This document shows, piece after piece, positions 41,480 to 53,015 of a DNA stretch of 64,000 nucleotides (positions are counted from its first letter, which is position 1; the number at the start of each line of letters is the position of its first letter). The notes beneath the pieces are model-generated. The model was given only the letters and a program-made list of their open reading frames with translations. It was not told the DNA's origin and searched no databases. Source of the stretch: Adiantum capillus-veneris (Eukaryota > Streptophyta > Polypodiopsida > Polypodiales > Pteridaceae); the NCBI GenBank assembly GCA_014529385.2, contig CM043942.1, positions 55,308,647 through 55,372,646 on the forward strand, written 5' to 3'. Made by a program: the position numbers and the translations under genes.

Positions 41480-43045
41480 AAACTAATATTCAACTTTCCC
41501 AACTGATATTCTCACGTTAAACTGATCATTTAATATGGGAAGATAAAAGGGAACAAGAGTTAGAATATTAAATATGTGATGCTAGACCTGTCTTAGCATT
41601 AGGGGACCAAGAGGAGAGATATTATCTCTCATTAGGGGTCCAAAAGGAGATAGTATACCAAAGAGCAATGTGCACCTAACGAAGATTTGAAAGACCTTAG
41701 GTTAAGCTTCATTAAAACCTCCAAAGGTTAGTGTTAAAAACCTTAGGCCTAGGACCATTAGGTGGGAACTATGCCCAACTTTGAGGTGCTTCACAAAAGT
41801 CAACAAAGTTCCTACAAAGGAGGGGGCGAGCTCTTTTGGTAGGGGGATGAGAGAGAACACGCACACACACCTTGTCTAGACTCACCCAAGACAAAGAGAC
41901 ATAAAGGACACATGTCAGACCCCCAACTATGTTGCCCATAATTAAGCTTGAATCCTATTGGATGGCCTATAGGAAGGACCAATGAGAATTAAGCTTGAGT
42001 AAATCAAGCTTAAACAATTTAGAAAAGCTTATTAAAAGAACCAATAACAATTAAGAACCCCTAAATTCCTATTGGACAATCTACCAAGGGGTCCAATAAG
42101 AATTAAGAAACCCATAAGCAATCTTAATTTTCTATTGGCAAGTCGACCTAGAAGACCAATAAGAATTTAGCTTCATTTAAATAATGATCTAATCTCTCTC
42201 CCAAAGAGGAAAAGAAGGACACTTGTCAAAATGCTACACCCCTTGCTTGTTATGTTGCAAACCATTGATTGGCTAGGCCCTAGCATGGACCAATGGGGAG
42301 CAAGCTAGAGTTAGGAGAGAGAGAGAGGGGTGGAATAAGCTCACATTTTGACACACACACTCACACTCTCTCATGTGTTGAGCAAGAAACCCATCTCCTT
42401 CTCCAAGCTTGAGAAGTAGAGAGCCTACACCAACATCTCTTGGCTATGGAATGCAAATCCAAGCAAGATTCAAGCTTCAATGGCATGCTCATCTCCTCTA
42501 CCATCTTCATTACTAATGCTAAGCTAAGCTCTAAGGGTAATCTATGGTAAGGAGAATACTTCTTTCTCATATGCTACATCTTCCTCTTCACTTCACTCAC
42601 CCCCTGCCATCTCTCTCCACCTTTGAATGTGTTTGAGATCTTGGGATTGAGGCCAGGGACAAGTTCTTGTTTGTTGCAAGCAAGTTAATTGTTGTTCTGA
42701 GCATAATATTGGTGCATGAAGCTTTCCATCTTCATGGCATCAAGAAGTTCTTAAGGAACACAAAGATTGTATTGTACCAAGTCTCTCTTTATGGGAGAAC
42801 ATATAATACAAAAGCCTTTTGGAGTGGGGACCGTCGGCTCCAAGTAAATCCGGTTTTTATCTGTTATCAATTTCTCTATCTCTCTCTCTTTTACAAGTAT
42901 TCTTATGCCAAGCTAACTAGGTGTAATAGTTGTGTTGCTATCTTCAACCAAGCACTTTCTCTATCATCATTAGGGATTCTTTTTATGAAATGCTCACTAC
43001 TATCACTTTAATTCCGCTACAATCAATGTTATTAATTCCGTTACA
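41480..43045 (+). repeat. Family B LTR, most complete copy (about 1.56 kb)
   Basis: Its 3' part (42,620-43,045) matches 59,545-59,959 and 7,047-7,462. Its 5' part matches the minus strand of 1,877-2,945. It has several CCAAT/ATTGG boxes (41,940-42,300). It ends TTACA one base before the primer site. The exact 5' boundary was not resolved because similarity to the left-arm copy extends slightly upstream. Confidence 0.75.
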
Positions 43046-43046
43046 T

Positions 43047-43058
43047 TGGTATTAGAGC
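43047..43058 (+). other. Primer-binding site, family B second copy
   Basis: TGGTATTAGAGC, one change from the tRNA-iMet complement. Confidence 0.85.
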
Positions 43059-43163
43059 TATCGGTTTCTCTTTTCTTGCTTAAGAGGAGAGGTCCTTAAG
43101 CTTATTACAAAAGGTTTTGAAGTTTCCAAAGAACAAGTTAGCATACACACAAATTCTATTAGC

Positions 43164-43948
43164 ATGGCTGACAATAATAAAGAGAGTAGAATGAATATTG
43201 ATGACTTTGATTTTTCACATGAAGGTGCTACTAATGATGCCTCTATGCTTGTGAATTATCTTGTCACTAGGCTACAACAAGCTATGGGAAACCCCGCTCT
43301 ACAAGGTGAAGTTGTCCAACAATTTCACACCCATGGGATTCTCCAAACTTCCCAAGAAGAAGAGAGAGACTTCCAAAAGAAGACTCTCCGGTGAGAGAAG
43401 AGGAGGAACCATACAAAAGAGAAAGAAGTGAGTCTCCAAACCCTTCAAAAGATGTGGCTCCACAAAGACGACGGTCATGAAGATCTCCAGCTCCTTCCAA
43501 GAGGAAAATATCGCCGCATAGTCCTTCTCCTCGTAATCCCAAGAAGGAAGAGAGGAATCAAAAGAAGAAAAATGATAGAAAGAGGTCGCCCTCTTCATCA
43601 CCTTCTTACTTGGAGAGAAAGAGGTCACCCTCTTCTTTAGCTTCATCACCTTCCTCTTCTTCTGATGAAAGTAGATTCTTATCCCCCAAAGAGCCTAAAA
43701 GGAGAGAGCATCAAAAGTTTTATGTTGCTTGGGAAAGGTCCAACAAGCTCAAGAAATTCAAACAGGGAGGAAAGAACATCTCTTTTCTCACCTATGATGG
43801 CACCTTTGGTGCTATGGACAAAGTCTTGGCCTTTATCCAGCAATTTGATGCAGCCTTTGGAGATGAGGGCTTCACGAAGTCCTCTAAACTACGACATGTA
43901 GCTATACATTTTCAAAAGTCCGCCAGACAATGGTGGGCTTGTCTATGA
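43164..43948 (+). pseudogene. Family B gag with core domain
   Basis: Starts MADNNKESRMN, then ASMLVNYLVTRLQQAMGN. After a stop at 43,394 and frame changes there is an SR-rich tract (KRSPSSLASSPSSSS) and the gag core FLTYDGTFGAMDKVLAFIQQF, SSKLRHVAIHFQKSARQWW (43,780-43,940), the Retrotrans_gag signature. The core is missing from both inverted-repeat copies. The frame ends at 43,948. Confidence 0.8.
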
Positions 43949-43969
43949 GCTACGGACAACTTCATATCA

Positions 43970-44485
43970 ATGGAGTTGGCCACCAAATCAGGCATACAAG
44001 CCCATGAGATGGGAAACACTGTCAAGGTCGATGGGGATTTCAAGGGGAAAGATGCCTCCATCACTCCCTTGATTGAAAAATTGAGGCTTCATGTCCAAAT
44101 CTACATCAACAAAGAGGACTTATTCATCTCCCCTCTCAAGCACGAGGATGTCATCTTATGGGCACCATGGTTTACTCACATGGTTGCCAATATGAAGTTC
44201 CTTGAAAGGAGAATATATTTCAAGTATAGGAAAAAAGACATGTACATAGATACTAATGAGTCGGGTAACACTATATCCCTTGTAAATATGTCTGCTTTTG
44301 ATAAGTCAATAAAAAGCTCAATTTTTGTGAACATGATTTTTGTTAAGGAATCTGTAAATGATCCTAATGCTTTACTAAATAAAAATGGTGGGAATAAAGA
44401 GAAATTAGAGTTGTCTCATTTTCTAAATGAATTCCAAGATGTTTTTTTTATTAATGATATCTTTGGAGAGTTACCTCCAAAATGA
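43970..44485 (+). pseudogene. Family B protease remainder and linker
   Basis: 171 open residues aligning with the 203-residue protease/linker of the arms but lacking the first 11 residues, including the active-site DPGS. The core reads HEDVILWAPWF, so the conserved Gly of ILG is Trp. It is inactive on both counts. Confidence 0.8.
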
Positions 44486-44575
44486 GAGGAGGATGATCAG
44501 GCAATAGAGCTTCTACCTAGAAGCTCACTACCTAATAAGCCTCTTCATCGAGTTTCACAAGCTCAACAATAGATC

Positions 44576-44776
44576 ATGAGGCAAGTGCATGAAATGGTAG
44601 AAAAAGGGATGGTGATACCTAGTTCCTCTCCATTTTGTTCATCGGTCCTTTTAGTACAAAAGAAAGACGACATGTATTGCATGTGTGTTGCTTATAAAGC
44701 ACTAAACAGGATCACTATCAAGAATAGATTTCTCGATGTCGTGCTATGGAATCTCCATGGTAGGAACGAATGCTAG
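44576..44776 (+). pseudogene. Family B RT, first motifs only
   Basis: [18 protein letters not shown] then [16 protein letters not shown], equivalent to RT motif 1 (CVDYRALN); the catalytic-adjacent Asp is Ala here. The element is cut about 30 residues later. Confidence 0.8.
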
Positions 44777-44780
44777 GAGA

Positions 44781-46480
44781 TTTACTTTGTGACTTTTTAT
44801 ATACATAAGTACTTCCCATAATGTAAATATATATGTAAGTATAAGCTTTCTATCTCATCCTAGTATTTATGTCACGGGTAGTATATTCTTACTTTATTGT
44901 TAAAAGGTATTGTGGGAAAAAGCATCAACTACTGCATCTCTTTAACTTGGGGAAAAAAGAATTGGTTCTTTTTTTCTACTACCCCATGTCAACCCACACT
45001 TTATCTAGATTCTATATCTAGTGTGATTTTCAATATATATTTATTCTATGTATTTTATATATTCTTTTCATATTCTTTTTTTTATAGCTACTAGGAAGGC
45101 ATCAAATCCTAGTAGGACACTACCTTGCATAATTTTCAAAGATGCACTTATTTTAACGCATTATTGACAGGATGCTTACAAAAATTTGTCAAGGATCAAT
45201 GCCATGCTTTCATGTTTCATGAGGTGTCCATTGGAATCAAATGGAAGTCTAGGCTAAGGGGACCACAAGTAGACTTTTGTTGCCAAAAAGATACCCTATT
45301 TTGATATTTTTTACACCTGGTTCTAATCCGAATTGGAAAAAGTATATAAAATGGGGGTCGTAGCATATGAGGTTAATTTTTTGCCTCTATTTTTATTTTT
45401 CTATTTTGAACCATGGTTGAGGAGATGTGATCAATATGGTGGTCCCCAGTCTGCCCTCATCATGCAGGGACAGACCATTTCAAACTTTGCCACCTCCTGT
45501 TCACACTGGCTCCTCCCTTTCTTGTGTAACGCTTGGGGGTTACCTTCACCTATAAAAGGTGGCCTCGTCTTTCTCAAAAACCATTCATTAGAGAGTGAGA
45601 GGATTAATGCTTAATTGTACTTGGCCATCAACATAAACCTACTTCCTCCACTTGGTCCTTGAGAGAGGCTAGCCAATCTTGTAAAAGCATTCATTGTAAG
45701 ATGAACTCTAATCAAATGAGGGCTTGAATTTGGTGCATCAATCAAGGCTTGAAGACTTTCCTCTTCTTCTCTCTCCATCAAATTTGTGAATCACTCTCGA
45801 AGGGTTTGTCAAATAAGGCATTCAAGCAACGATACACCGCCAAAGCAACAAGCAACCTTCTTGAGAAGCCATGTTAACGCACAATGTGAGTGGCCATATC
45901 TTTGCACACAAACACTCTCACAAATCTCTCTCATTCTTAGAAGCTCATTCTCTTGACAATCTCTAGATTCTCCTTACTACAGGTACATCTCTCCCCGCAG
46001 TATCCTTATTGCCTACATGCAGGAATAGGGCTTGGGAGGGAAACTTCTCTTCTGTTCATCTCTCACTCCATCTATCTTCCTCTCTAACCATATATCTATC
46101 ACTACATAATCCTCTATCTCTATCTCTCTAACTTCCTCATATCATAGCTACATGCCATAACTAGATCCTTTTCTTTAAGTTTGTAATAGGACTTATTTCT
46201 GCAAAGATTTGCCATACCTTTTGATATAGAAAAAGAAAAATTCGATCATTTTAGAGTTTTTCCACAGTGTAGGGTTTTATTTTGATTGTTTCCATAAAGT
46301 TTCAAATTTTGATCCGGGACACCTTTTGGGAGGCAGTTTTGAGGGTGGTAGAGTCGGAATTTGGAAAAAATTCATGTGTGTGGGTTATTTTTAGTGCTAA
46401 AGACAAGAAGTGGAGGACAAAATAGCCGCTTTTCGGCCGCCTATTCACAGAAGACAATCTCTATAATCGGGGGACTGTAC
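44781..46480. other. No recognisable gene; possible LTR promoter
   Basis: AT-rich, without coding similarity. TATAAAAG at 45,551-45,558, followed about 30-50 bp later by AACCATTCATTAGAGAGTGAG, looks like an LTR core promoter, perhaps of family C, whose primer site is at 47.48 kb. The LTR boundaries could not be fixed. Confidence 0.4.
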
Positions 46481-46495
46481 GATTGATGGCAGCAT

Positions 46496-46645
46496 GTGAT
46501 TGAGAGTGAGATTGTGATTGCGAGTGTGATTGAGGGTGAGAGTGAGATTGTGCACAAGATCAAGATTGAGAGTGAGAGTGAGATTGTGCACAAGATCAAG
46601 ATTGAGAGTGAGAGTGAGATAGCTCGGGGGTGGTCGAGTGGTTTG
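46496..46645 (+). repeat. 36-bp tandem repeat plus tRNA-like A box
   Basis: About two and a half copies of a 36-bp unit containing AGTGAGATTGTGCACAAGATC (46,517-46,620), readable as repeated IESESEIVHK. Immediately after, GGTGGTCGAGTGGTTTGACA resembles the 5' part and A box of a tRNA-Ser/Leu (TGGCCGAGTGG). No B box was found, so it is a relic at most. Confidence 0.6.
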
Positions 46646-46859
46646 ACACGAGCTACGCTCCTATTGTACTCTTCATATTACATCAATATAGATTTTTGAC
46701 TTCATCTGTCTACTCTGCGTACTATGTGTTTACTCTTTTCTATTCATCAATCTATTCTCTCTCCCATGTCGCGTCACAGAGCTATATTATCTTAAATGAA
46801 TAACCCACACAATGCGGACTTTCACCCTTTCCATAATGTGCAATTTTTTAATGTTTATG

Positions 46860-46973
46860 TGTGTTTAAGTTGAATAATTCATTTCCAACAAAGAATTGTA
46901 TTTCCTTTTGGACTTGTGTGTTTAAGTTGAATAATTCATTTCCAACAAAGAATTGTATTTCTTTTTGGACTTG
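46860..46973. repeat. 57-bp direct duplication
   Basis: 46,860-46,916 is repeated at 46,917-46,973 with one visible difference (TTTCC versus TTTCT). Confidence 0.9.
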
Positions 46974-47524
46974 AAAGACTACAAGAAATTCTTCTCTCTC
47001 CACTCCCTATTATTCTTCCATTCCTAGGTTATTCTAACTGCTTTGATGTGCACATATTTATTTTTCTCTAGAGGGTGAGTTTTGATTGATTATGAACCAT
47101 GAAGACTTATATACACAACTCATCCCAATCGCTAGGTAAAATATATACATCATTGTGAGTACAAAATTATAATTTCAAAGAACAATTTGGGGCTTGTTTG
47201 GAAGACAAATATTAGTCGCTATAGATGCATTAGTAGATCCTTTCATCCTACCCTTGATTAGATATGATCAAATCTTGGATGTTTTCATCTTTGTCTTATT
47301 TTGAGAGTTCTATGTGTACATGAGTGGGTGAGAGAGAGTCTTCCATGGATGCACTTTAAGTATTCATCACCAAAGGTCCCACTTCATTAAGTGAATCCTT
47401 TGCTACTTCCTCGCAAGATCTCAGAGCCAGAGGTTCGGTATCCTCCTGGCAAGCACGTCAAATTCTTGACACAATTTTGGTGAACCTAACGCAAAACTGC
47501 CAAGGTGAGAGTTCGTAGGTAACC

Positions 47525-47951
47525 ATGGGTGATCATGTGGAACACCATGGTATGCATTTTGACCCAGCAACAATGCAAATGTTTCAAGCATTTGCAACAA
47601 CAACATGCCATCAAGAGAAGGGATATTTTAGCAACCAAATCCATACAAGCAGTCGTCGACAAAATGGATCAATTTGACAAAAAATATGTGACCAAGTACT
47701 TGTGCGAGTATGTGAAGGATATGGAGCTACAACGTGTGTCGGAAGGTGAGATGATTCAAAGTTTTGAGCTAGTTATTGCTCCAAAAATTAGGGAACATGT
47801 GAGGGCAATCAAAGATGGGCATGGGAGAAATTGGGAAGAACTCAAACTAGCTTTAAAGGAGGAATATTTCATGGAGGACTCTGAGAGAGTGACCAAAAGA
47901 AAATTCTTAGAATGGGTAGTCAAGACAAAGCAAGGACTGTTAATAACATAG
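47525..47951 (+). pseudogene. Family C gag, N-terminal part
   Basis: The likely start is MGDHVEHHGMHFDPATM at 47,525. A frameshift near 47,610 leads to the open frame with MDQFDKKYVTKYLCEYVKDMEL, EGEMIQSFELVIAPKIREHV, and W.ELKLALKEEYFMEDSERVTKR. This is a capsid-type gag domain. It stops at 47,951, and coding-like sequence continues in other frames. Confidence 0.72.
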
Positions 47952-48377
47952 CTACTTAGGAAATTTGAGCGGCGTTATGCGCAGCTCACCAGGACAGAAA
48001 AGGCCACACTAGATGCAGAGATGACATATCTTTTTTTACAAGCTGTAAAGAGTTTCAAGAGAATTTGGAACTTCTTCTTGAAGATAAAGATGCGAGCAAG
48101 GACTAAAGACTGGCTGGAATGAGGTTGAAGGTGTTGTCTCACTCCTTGCCAAGTGACAATGAAGAAGGGACAAGATGTTCGTAAACACTACAAGTCCTTC
48201 AACCTCAACTTCTAACAAAATGGTAAAGCCTACTTTTGTAGCTCCTAAGTTTTGAGCCCATACTAGATGAGCTTGTGAAGGGAATGCGTGACTTGAAGGT
48301 AAAGCTTGCAAAGCTTGAAGAAAAAGGTCAACCATAGGGACACTTTCTAGGCAAAGACAATAGCCCAAAGAAGGGTT

Positions 48378-48604
48378 TGTCCATAGATGTTTTTGGTGTG
48401 ATAGTACATACCATGTAAGAAGATATTGTAATGGTTTTAGTGATGCTTTGAAAAATGATGTCTTTTTTAAGGATGGTAAAATCCACTTAAGAGAGACATG
48501 TCTACCCTTGACAACTAACTTTGGGAAGGGGGGAATGCAAACCTCAGTTGAAGATATGGCAACTAGCCATGCCACCTCTTCAATTGAGGGAGCTACTTAT
48601 GAGT
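48378..48604 (+). pseudogene. Family C gag zinc knuckle
   Basis: CFWCDSTYHVRRYC is an intact C-x2-C-x4-H-x4-C knuckle, followed by DGKIHLRETCLPL.TNFGKGGM, a conserved trailing block. The frame is open from about 48,378 to the stop at 48,604. Its role would be nucleic-acid binding in the particle. Confidence 0.75.
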
Positions 48605-48941
48605 GAAAATTGAGCATCTTAGTGATGAAGAGGTGAGTGATCACCATGGTAGACTTTGGCCAAATTTCATGAAATTAGCTAAAAAAGAAAATCTTACAAA
48701 AGAGATTCTACATGAAGCAGGTGACTGCATACATCTAGAAACAAGGTGGAGTGATCCAGTGGACTCAATGTCTGCGCTTGCCTACATTACAAACTGTCAA
48801 AACCATGAAGCCATTATTAAGGAAAAGAGTAGGCATGAAAATTGTGATGAAGGGCCTTCAAAAAGATCTACAAGAAGTGGAGGAAGAAATGATGCTACAC
48901 CTCCGTGAGCACCACCAACACAAGACACATCTTCACCAAAA

Positions 48942-49136
48942 GTGACCATGGAGGAGTCAGGAAAGAAGAAGGAGCCAACAAAAGGTAAGCCAAAGGGACC
49001 AGCTTACAAACTAAAGTCTGACATTGAGCTTGCTACAAACTTGGAGAAAGTGCTAGAGGAGAGGATTTTGAATAGCAAGGTTGAGTTTACTTTGGGGGAG
49101 GTGCTTGGTATAGCCAAGCGTGAATTCCATGAGTAA
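48942..49136 (+). pseudogene. Family C gag-protease spacer
   Basis: 64 residues with AYKLKSDIELATNLEKVLEE and FTLGEVLGIAKREFHE. This (K/R)SDIE...VLEERIL....FTL.E.LGI.K block is a recurring feature upstream of protease in fungus-type gypsy polyproteins. Confidence 0.68.
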
Positions 49137-49394
49137 ATTACCGTCATTGTCAAGAGAAAGAGGCAAACACTTGGAGAGGCTATTCGCCCACAAGCTGAAG
49201 GCGATAATGTGAAGACACAAGGAGTACAGGTACAAGGTAAAGAAGGCAATGAAGCTATGGTAGACTGCTACTAGTCCTCTTGGAACATGAGACAAGGGAA
49301 CTTTTGCTGATGATGGGGAAGAAGCTCAAAGCATTCCTAGGAGCAGCTATTCTAGAAGCTGCTAAGGGCGAGCTACTACAGAGACATTTGTCAA

Positions 49395-49790
49395 GGTAGG
49401 TGATCTTGAAGAACCATTTTTTGCCTAAATTGACCATGGTTCTGAAATAAATATAATGTCAAAATGTCTTTACAACAAATGTAAATGGCCAATTGACATA
49501 GAACATGGTTGGATGGTCAAAGTGGCAAGCAATTCATCAGGTGAATTGTATGCAGCATGTCCAAGTGTAAAGGTGACAATAGGTGATGTAAAGGTAGAAC
49601 AAAATTTCTTTATACAGGACACATCTTCATATCATCTTATCCTTGGACAATCCTACATTGTGGGGGATCGAATGGAAACAAAGGTAATGGATGAGGTTTG
49701 AGGGTTCAACTTATGCCAGGATAAAAAGCAAAGATGGTAAATGTGCTATCAATTTCTCACAGTTTGTGTAAATCATGAAAGAAATCATGA
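49395..49790 (+). pseudogene. Family C protease
   Basis: IDHGSEINIMSK is the aspartic protease active site (D-H-G in place of D-S/T-G), followed by WPIDIEHGW, GDVKVEQNFFIQ and the HLILGQSYI core, METKVMDE, and in another frame QFLTVCVNHERNHDSLREH. A stop sits two codons before the catalytic Asp. It would mature the family C polyprotein. Confidence 0.78.
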
Positions 49791-50031
49791 CAGCCTTAGA
49801 GAGCATCCTCTACCAAAGGTGAGTAAAGAGTTTCATGATCATAGGGAGTTGATGGGTTTTGGCCAAGTCCCATTGTAAAGCGGCATTGCAGTGGTACAAA
49901 AAGAAAAAGGATCTCGCCAGATCCAAAATGGATGGAACTTTTTCTACAAAGTCCTTGGTAACAAGGAATGGATCAGTATGTTTTACAAAACTTGAAGATT
50001 TGAGGAGATGTGAGAGAAATATGTACATAAC

Positions 50032-50035
50032 GTAC
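50032..50035. other. Family A target-site duplication (left)
   Basis: GTAC directly before TGATAGCC; repeated at 57,888-57,891 after the 3' LTR. Four clear bases; a fifth does not match. Confidence 0.75.
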
Positions 50036-51644
50036 TGATAGCCGTTTTTCGGCTCTCCGTAATTGCCATAGTAAGCTACCTCACCCTACCAAATTCACCC
50101 AAACACTATGGCTATCCCTACCATTTCACTGTACATAGGCGTGTGTGAGTTACGGGACTTTTTCCATATCTCCTTAAAAACCCTCAGCTAGCTAGTCACT
50201 GGGCTAGTTGAGCCAAAAAAATAAATAAAATCAAAAAAATAATAAATATTATGACCTATTTGTGTGTAAATATTTCATTATATATGTGGCCTAAATATAG
50301 GGATTTTTATAATTATTTTGATATTTATTTAAATATTTATACCTAGGTATGTGTTTTATTAAATTTACTTTCTTTCATCCTTTTGCACCATAAGTATATT
50401 TTTTTCCAATATGTACATACTCTAACCTTATATTTTTCCTTTATACAAATCACTCCCACATTTTCACCCTCACCCTCGTGAAAACAAAAAATTGATTTCT
50501 ACTCATTGGTCACTTTTATTATATTATTTACTTGCATACCTTTTCCTCTTTCACCCAAATAATTCAATGATGGACCATATCATATGATTCCAATATCTTT
50601 CCATATCCATAACTCCTCCATATTTTTATTATTATTTTTACTCATTATTCTAACACCATGTGCTCATTGAGCTAAAGTCCATGAATAGTCCATACACTAG
50701 TCCCACCATGTATATATTTCTTTATTCACCAATAATCCTCCTCCATGCATGGGTCAAGGGCAACTTGGATGCTTTGTATTATAATATGACAAAGGAGGGG
50801 CTCACTCTTGGATGCATTGTACAAATTCAACAAAGGAGGGGGCCACTAAAAGACTTTTGCAGGCATAAAAAACAGGCTTTTTGGTGAGAATTTTGGCACC
50901 TATCTCCACTCCGAATTTGGAGCGGTGGTCAAAACAGAAAATGTAGCCCACGCTCGGAATAATCACCTCAAATATTTTCATGATTTTTGGAGCTACCAAC
51001 GGTGAGCTATGATTTTTTGAGTGGACCCCAGTCTGCCCACTTTTCTCACAAGTAGCCCTTAGTCTTCTCTCACCCTTCCACACACCTACTCACTCTTACA
51101 CATCCCTCCCTCTCCTTCCCTCACTCAAACCTGCAATTTCCATGGCTTCTCCCACCCTCTTCACCATTACCCTTCTCTCTCATCCCTATAGTTCTTTTAT
51201 GAACCTCTACATACATACACCCTCTCCATGTCTCTCTCTATTGCTTCTATGTTACAATTTCATTTACCTCTCCTAAAAATATCTAAAATTCAGCATCTTA
51301 ACCATGATAACTTCTGCAAATTGAGGATTTTTCATCAACAAATCCTCTTTTCATCGTGGTGGTCAACCGTGGTGGCGGCGTAAAGAAGCGAAGAAGAAGA
51401 AGAAGACCAGCGGTCATTTTTTCCACAATCTACACAAGGGTGAGTTCAAGCTTCTTCAAAGCTTCACCATCACAATGATTCTCTTTTAATTCACCCCTCT
51501 TACTTCAACCATCCACCCCATTCTACCCATTGTAAATATATCATTAACTTTCTAGTGATTACTAACACTAACCACTAACATACTAACACAAAATAGTATT
51601 GACCTAACCATAAAAGACACCTCACCTCAAGACATGTACAAAGT

Positions 51645-51689
<45 letters not shown>

Positions 51690-52721
51690 CTTACTTAAAA
51701 CTCTACTTTCACATTATTCACCATCAATAATGCTCTCTTTTGAGCCCACATCCATGACTCAAGCAGACAAAGAAGGCCCGCAATGTTTTGATATTCAAAA
51801 AAATCATAATCCTGATTTGTTAGCTTGTAAATTAGGATTTCTAATAATCTTAATGAGGGGTCTCCAACCTATAAATAGGCCCCTCTCCTTCTTGTAAAAC
51901 AACCTCCAACATCTCACATAGCACCCCAACACTCTATGCGTGAGGAAAGACTTAAGTGTAGCAACCACTTGTGAGCTTCACTCTTGGTGTGAGAGAAGCC
52001 TTCAAGCTACACATTGCAAGTGAGAGAGCGTGAGTTCCACAAACCTCAAAACCACTATTGTATATGCTCTTTCATCATCAATAAATTGAGGTTTGGTGCA
52101 TCAAAGGCGTGATTTGACGTTCAAATCTTCGTCCTTCCATTTGTGCAATACGGTTTGGTGAATTCAAGGTGACTTGTGTATTTGAGTTTTTATCGGTTGA
52201 TCTTGATTTTAGAAAGTGTTTTAGTGTGTTTTTCATTGCCAGTTTTGTGTCCATTGTAAGAGGGTATTGTGGTGAGAGGTCTCCCACACCCTAAGACAGT
52301 GTGTGTGTGTGTGTGTTTTGGCAATGTTTTAGCAATCACTAAGCATTGAGTGAGTTTATACAAGTTCTACGATAGCATCATAACGAACCATCTCCATTTG
52401 CAAGTCACAAATAAGGTATTACGCAAGATCCTTTTCTCTCTCTCTTCCCTTTGCTCTAGCTCTCTCTGGTCCAGTTTGTGTGTGTCTTGGTGTGAGGTTG
52501 TTTGTGTGTGTTGTGTGGTGCATCTTCTTGGTTGTGGCAAAATCTCTCTTGCGTCCTAGTTCGCATACCATAACTAGGTGGTGCCCCTATCTTGTTTGGG
52601 TTTGGCTGTGGGTTTGTTGTTGTGTTGTGCTTGTGGTTGCCCCAGCCCCAATTGAGCAGCACGGGAGCCTTGAGGGGTGTTTAGAGGTCGCCTCTCTTGT
52701 TGCCCGCCCCGGACCGCCTCA
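50036..52721 (+). repeat. Family A 5' LTR (2,686 bp)
   Basis: TGATAGCC...CCGCCTCA. TATAAATAG at 51,870-51,878, AATAAA at about 52,080, CT tract at 51,648-51,687, TG tract at about 52,300-52,316. TATA and polyadenylation signals about 200 bp apart place R in this interval. Confidence 0.92.
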
Positions 52722-52725
52722 ATTT

Positions 52726-52742
52726 TGGTGCCCCCACTGAGG
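52726..52742 (+). other. Family A putative primer-binding site
   Basis: TGGTGCCCCCACTGAGG, four bases after the LTR. It begins with the TGG complementary to a tRNA CCA tail. Which tRNA it fits was not determined; it is not the tRNA-iMet type used by families B and Copia-1. Confidence 0.6.
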
Positions 52743-53015
52743 AGCGATTGTGTGCTTAGTGTTGTTGTATTGCATGAATGCTTGAATTTCAGCATAATCA
52801 AGTAGATTTTATGAATCATGAAAATAGACCGAGTTTAATTTCAAGGAAACAAAAATTGATCTAGAATATGGTTCGGATTATGCATAACATAAGAAAGGAA
52901 AAAAAAAATTCACATAAAAGTCTAGAATTCATGTTGAAAGACCTTTCAAAACTTTGTGTAGTTAGTTGATGATTGTTTGGAACTAATCTTTGTGTGGTTC
53001 TAGCATTGAGAGACT

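Larger units (their letters stand above)
41480..44780 (+). mobile_element. Ty3/gypsy family B, second copy (plus strand, truncated)
   Basis: LTR (about 41,480-43,045), primer site, gag N-terminus, SR-rich tract and gag core, then protease and RT start. It ends abruptly at about 44,780 inside RT motif 1-2 and has no 3' LTR. Between 43,948 and 43,970 gag passes directly into protease beyond the active site, so the knuckle and catalytic Asp are deleted. It is more diverged than the two inverted-repeat copies are from each other. Confidence 0.85.
47478..50031 (+). mobile_element. Family C (fungus-type) gypsy, 5' half: gag and protease
   Basis: A possible primer site (TGGTGAACCTAAC, 47,478) precedes gag (47,525-48,604), a conserved gag C-terminal block (48,942-49,136), protease (49,395-49,790) and a linker to 50,031. 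The remainder (RT onward) resumes at 57,892, on the far side of the family A insertion. Motif wording (DSERVTKR.FLEWV; IDIEHGW; HLILGQSYI; FLTV.VNHERN) matches a gypsy group I know mainly from basidiomycete fungi. Confidence 0.75.

Noticed and set aside
46621-46665. Possible tRNA gene
   Set aside because: Only a 5' half with an A box is visible. No B box, anticodon arm or acceptor closure was found.
48036-48575. 179-residue minus-strand frame opposite family C gag
   Set aside because: Antisense shadow of the gag region carrying the zinc knuckle, which has clear plus-strand motifs.
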